From assembly GCA_937124505.1 (NCBI GenBank), contig CAKZKV010000356.1, positions 1 through 6,745 of the forward strand: DNA of 6,745 nt. The letters run 5' to 3'. Position numbers and translations under genes: made by a program. The DNA comes from an uncultured Alphaproteobacteria bacterium. Lineage in GTDB: Bacteria > Pseudomonadota > Alphaproteobacteria > Micavibrionales > Micavibrionaceae. Shown one piece after another: positions 6,114 through 6,745 of this stretch; position 1 is the first letter of the stretch, and each line of letters opens with the position of its first letter. A model generated the notes under the pieces. That model searched no databases. It was not told the origin of the DNA and saw only the letters and a list, made by a program, of their open reading frames with translations.

Positions 6114-6745
6114 ATGACACAAATACACCCCACCGCAGTGATTGACCCCAAAGCAGACATTCATGAAAGTTGCGAAATCGGCGCTTTTTGTGTGATAGGG
6201 TCGCATGTGACGCTGCATGAAAATGTTGTGGTGAAACCGCATGTGATGATTGACGGGCATACCACCATCGGCAAAGGTACGCAGATTTTTCCGTTTGCCT
6301 CCATTGGCGGTGCGCCGCAGGATTTGAAATATAGGGGCGAGCCATCCGAACTGATCATCGGCGAACATAATATGATCCGGGAATATGTGACCATGAATCC
6401 GGGGACGGAAGACGGCGGGATGAAAACAGTTATAGGAAATAATTCCCTATTTATGATGAGTGCGCATGTCGCACATGACTGCAAGCTGGGAGATCATATT
6501 GTCATGGCCAATCACGCGACGCTCGCCGGGCATGTGACAGTGGGCGATCATGTCTGGTTTGGCGGATTATCAGCAGTTCTGCAATTTGTGCGGATTGGGG
6601 CTTATGCCGTGATTGGCGGGATGGCTGGCGTTGAAAATGACGTCATTCCTTTTGGCCGTGTGAAAGGGGAAAGAGGCTCTTTGGCCGGGCTTAATCTGGT
6701 GCGCATGGAACGTATGGGGCTGGACAAGTCCCAGATCAAGGCCCT
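6114..6745 (+). CDS. lpxA: Acyl-ACP--UDP-N-acetylglucosamine O-acyltransferase (LpxA), 3' end outside window
   Basis: First enzyme of lipid A synthesis. It moves a 3-hydroxyacyl chain from acyl carrier protein to the 3-OH of UDP-GlcNAc in the cytoplasm. The first 210 codons are present of an expected 260 or so. Left-handed beta-helix hexapeptides fill most of the sequence. Family motifs include GAPQDLKY (Asp70 and Lys72, matching E. coli Asp74 and Lys76), AHVAHDC with His118 and catalytic His121 (E. coli His125), NHATLAGH with His140, and Gly169 at the acyl-length ruler position (E. coli Gly173), which would suit a long chain of about C14. Two usual residues differ: the HQF His (E. coli His160) is Leu156, and the RR pair (E. 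coli Arg204-Arg205) is Arg200-Met201. The ATG at 6114 is the only plausible start after an in-frame TGA at 6075, and it has no Shine-Dalgarno. The 5' neighbour is not fabZ; it is a divergent secreted-protein gene. Confidence 0.95.
   Translation, partial: MTQIHPTAVIDPKADIHESCEIGAFCVIGSHVTLHENVVVKPHVMIDGHTTIGKGTQIFPFASIGGAPQDLKYRGEPSELIIGEHNMIREYVTMNPGTEDGGMKTVIGNNSLFMMSAHVAHDCKLGDHIVMANHATLAGHVTVGDHVWFGGLSAVLQFVRIGAYAVIGGMAGVENDVIPFGRVKGERGSLAGLNLVRMERMGLDKSQIKA

Noticed and set aside
5992..6484. Three overlapping minus-strand open frames opposite lpxA and its leader
   Set aside because: They are antisense to a clear LpxA with intact hexapeptide repeats. Their sequences look like shadow translations rich in His, Arg and Cys.

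Overview
The window is chromosomal DNA from a Gram-negative bacterium, most likely an alphaproteobacterium. It encodes lipid A synthesis (LpxA), a periplasmic 3-3 peptidoglycan cross-linking system with a Tat-exported partner, and housekeeping branched-chain amino acid synthesis (IlvD). The LpxA carries an MNPGTEDGG-type segment that I associate with alphaproteobacteria. Base composition looks close to balanced throughout. I see no insertion sequence, phage gene, CRISPR array, tRNA or rRNA. The taxonomic call is by eye and moderate in confidence.

Layout. On the + strand, positions 1-1261 hold two tandem paralogous histidine phosphatases, the first cut by the window edge inside its RHG catalytic motif. 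A co-directional minus-strand block then runs from about 5974 down to 1224: a small secreted protein, ilvD, a small three-helix membrane protein, a YcbB/LdtD-type L,D-transpeptidase, and a MepK/YcbK-type murein endopeptidase. MepK meets the second phosphatase tail to tail with a 38-bp overlap. To the right, across a 139-bp divergent intergenic region with an imperfect inverted repeat, lpxA starts at 6114 on the + strand and runs off the end of the window.

How the genes fit together. The transpeptidase would make meso-DAP to meso-DAP (3-3) cross-links. The endopeptidase beside it belongs to the family that cleaves such links, the same pairing as ldtD-mepK in Escherichia coli. ilvD is a metabolic gene inside this envelope-related run. 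LpxA starts lipid A synthesis. I found no clear new multi-gene system. The points most worth a second look are an LpxA lacking a usually conserved active-site His and standing apart from fabZ, the antisense overlap that includes a MepK zinc-ligand codon, the phosphatase duplication, and a small uncharacterised secreted protein leading the minus-strand block.
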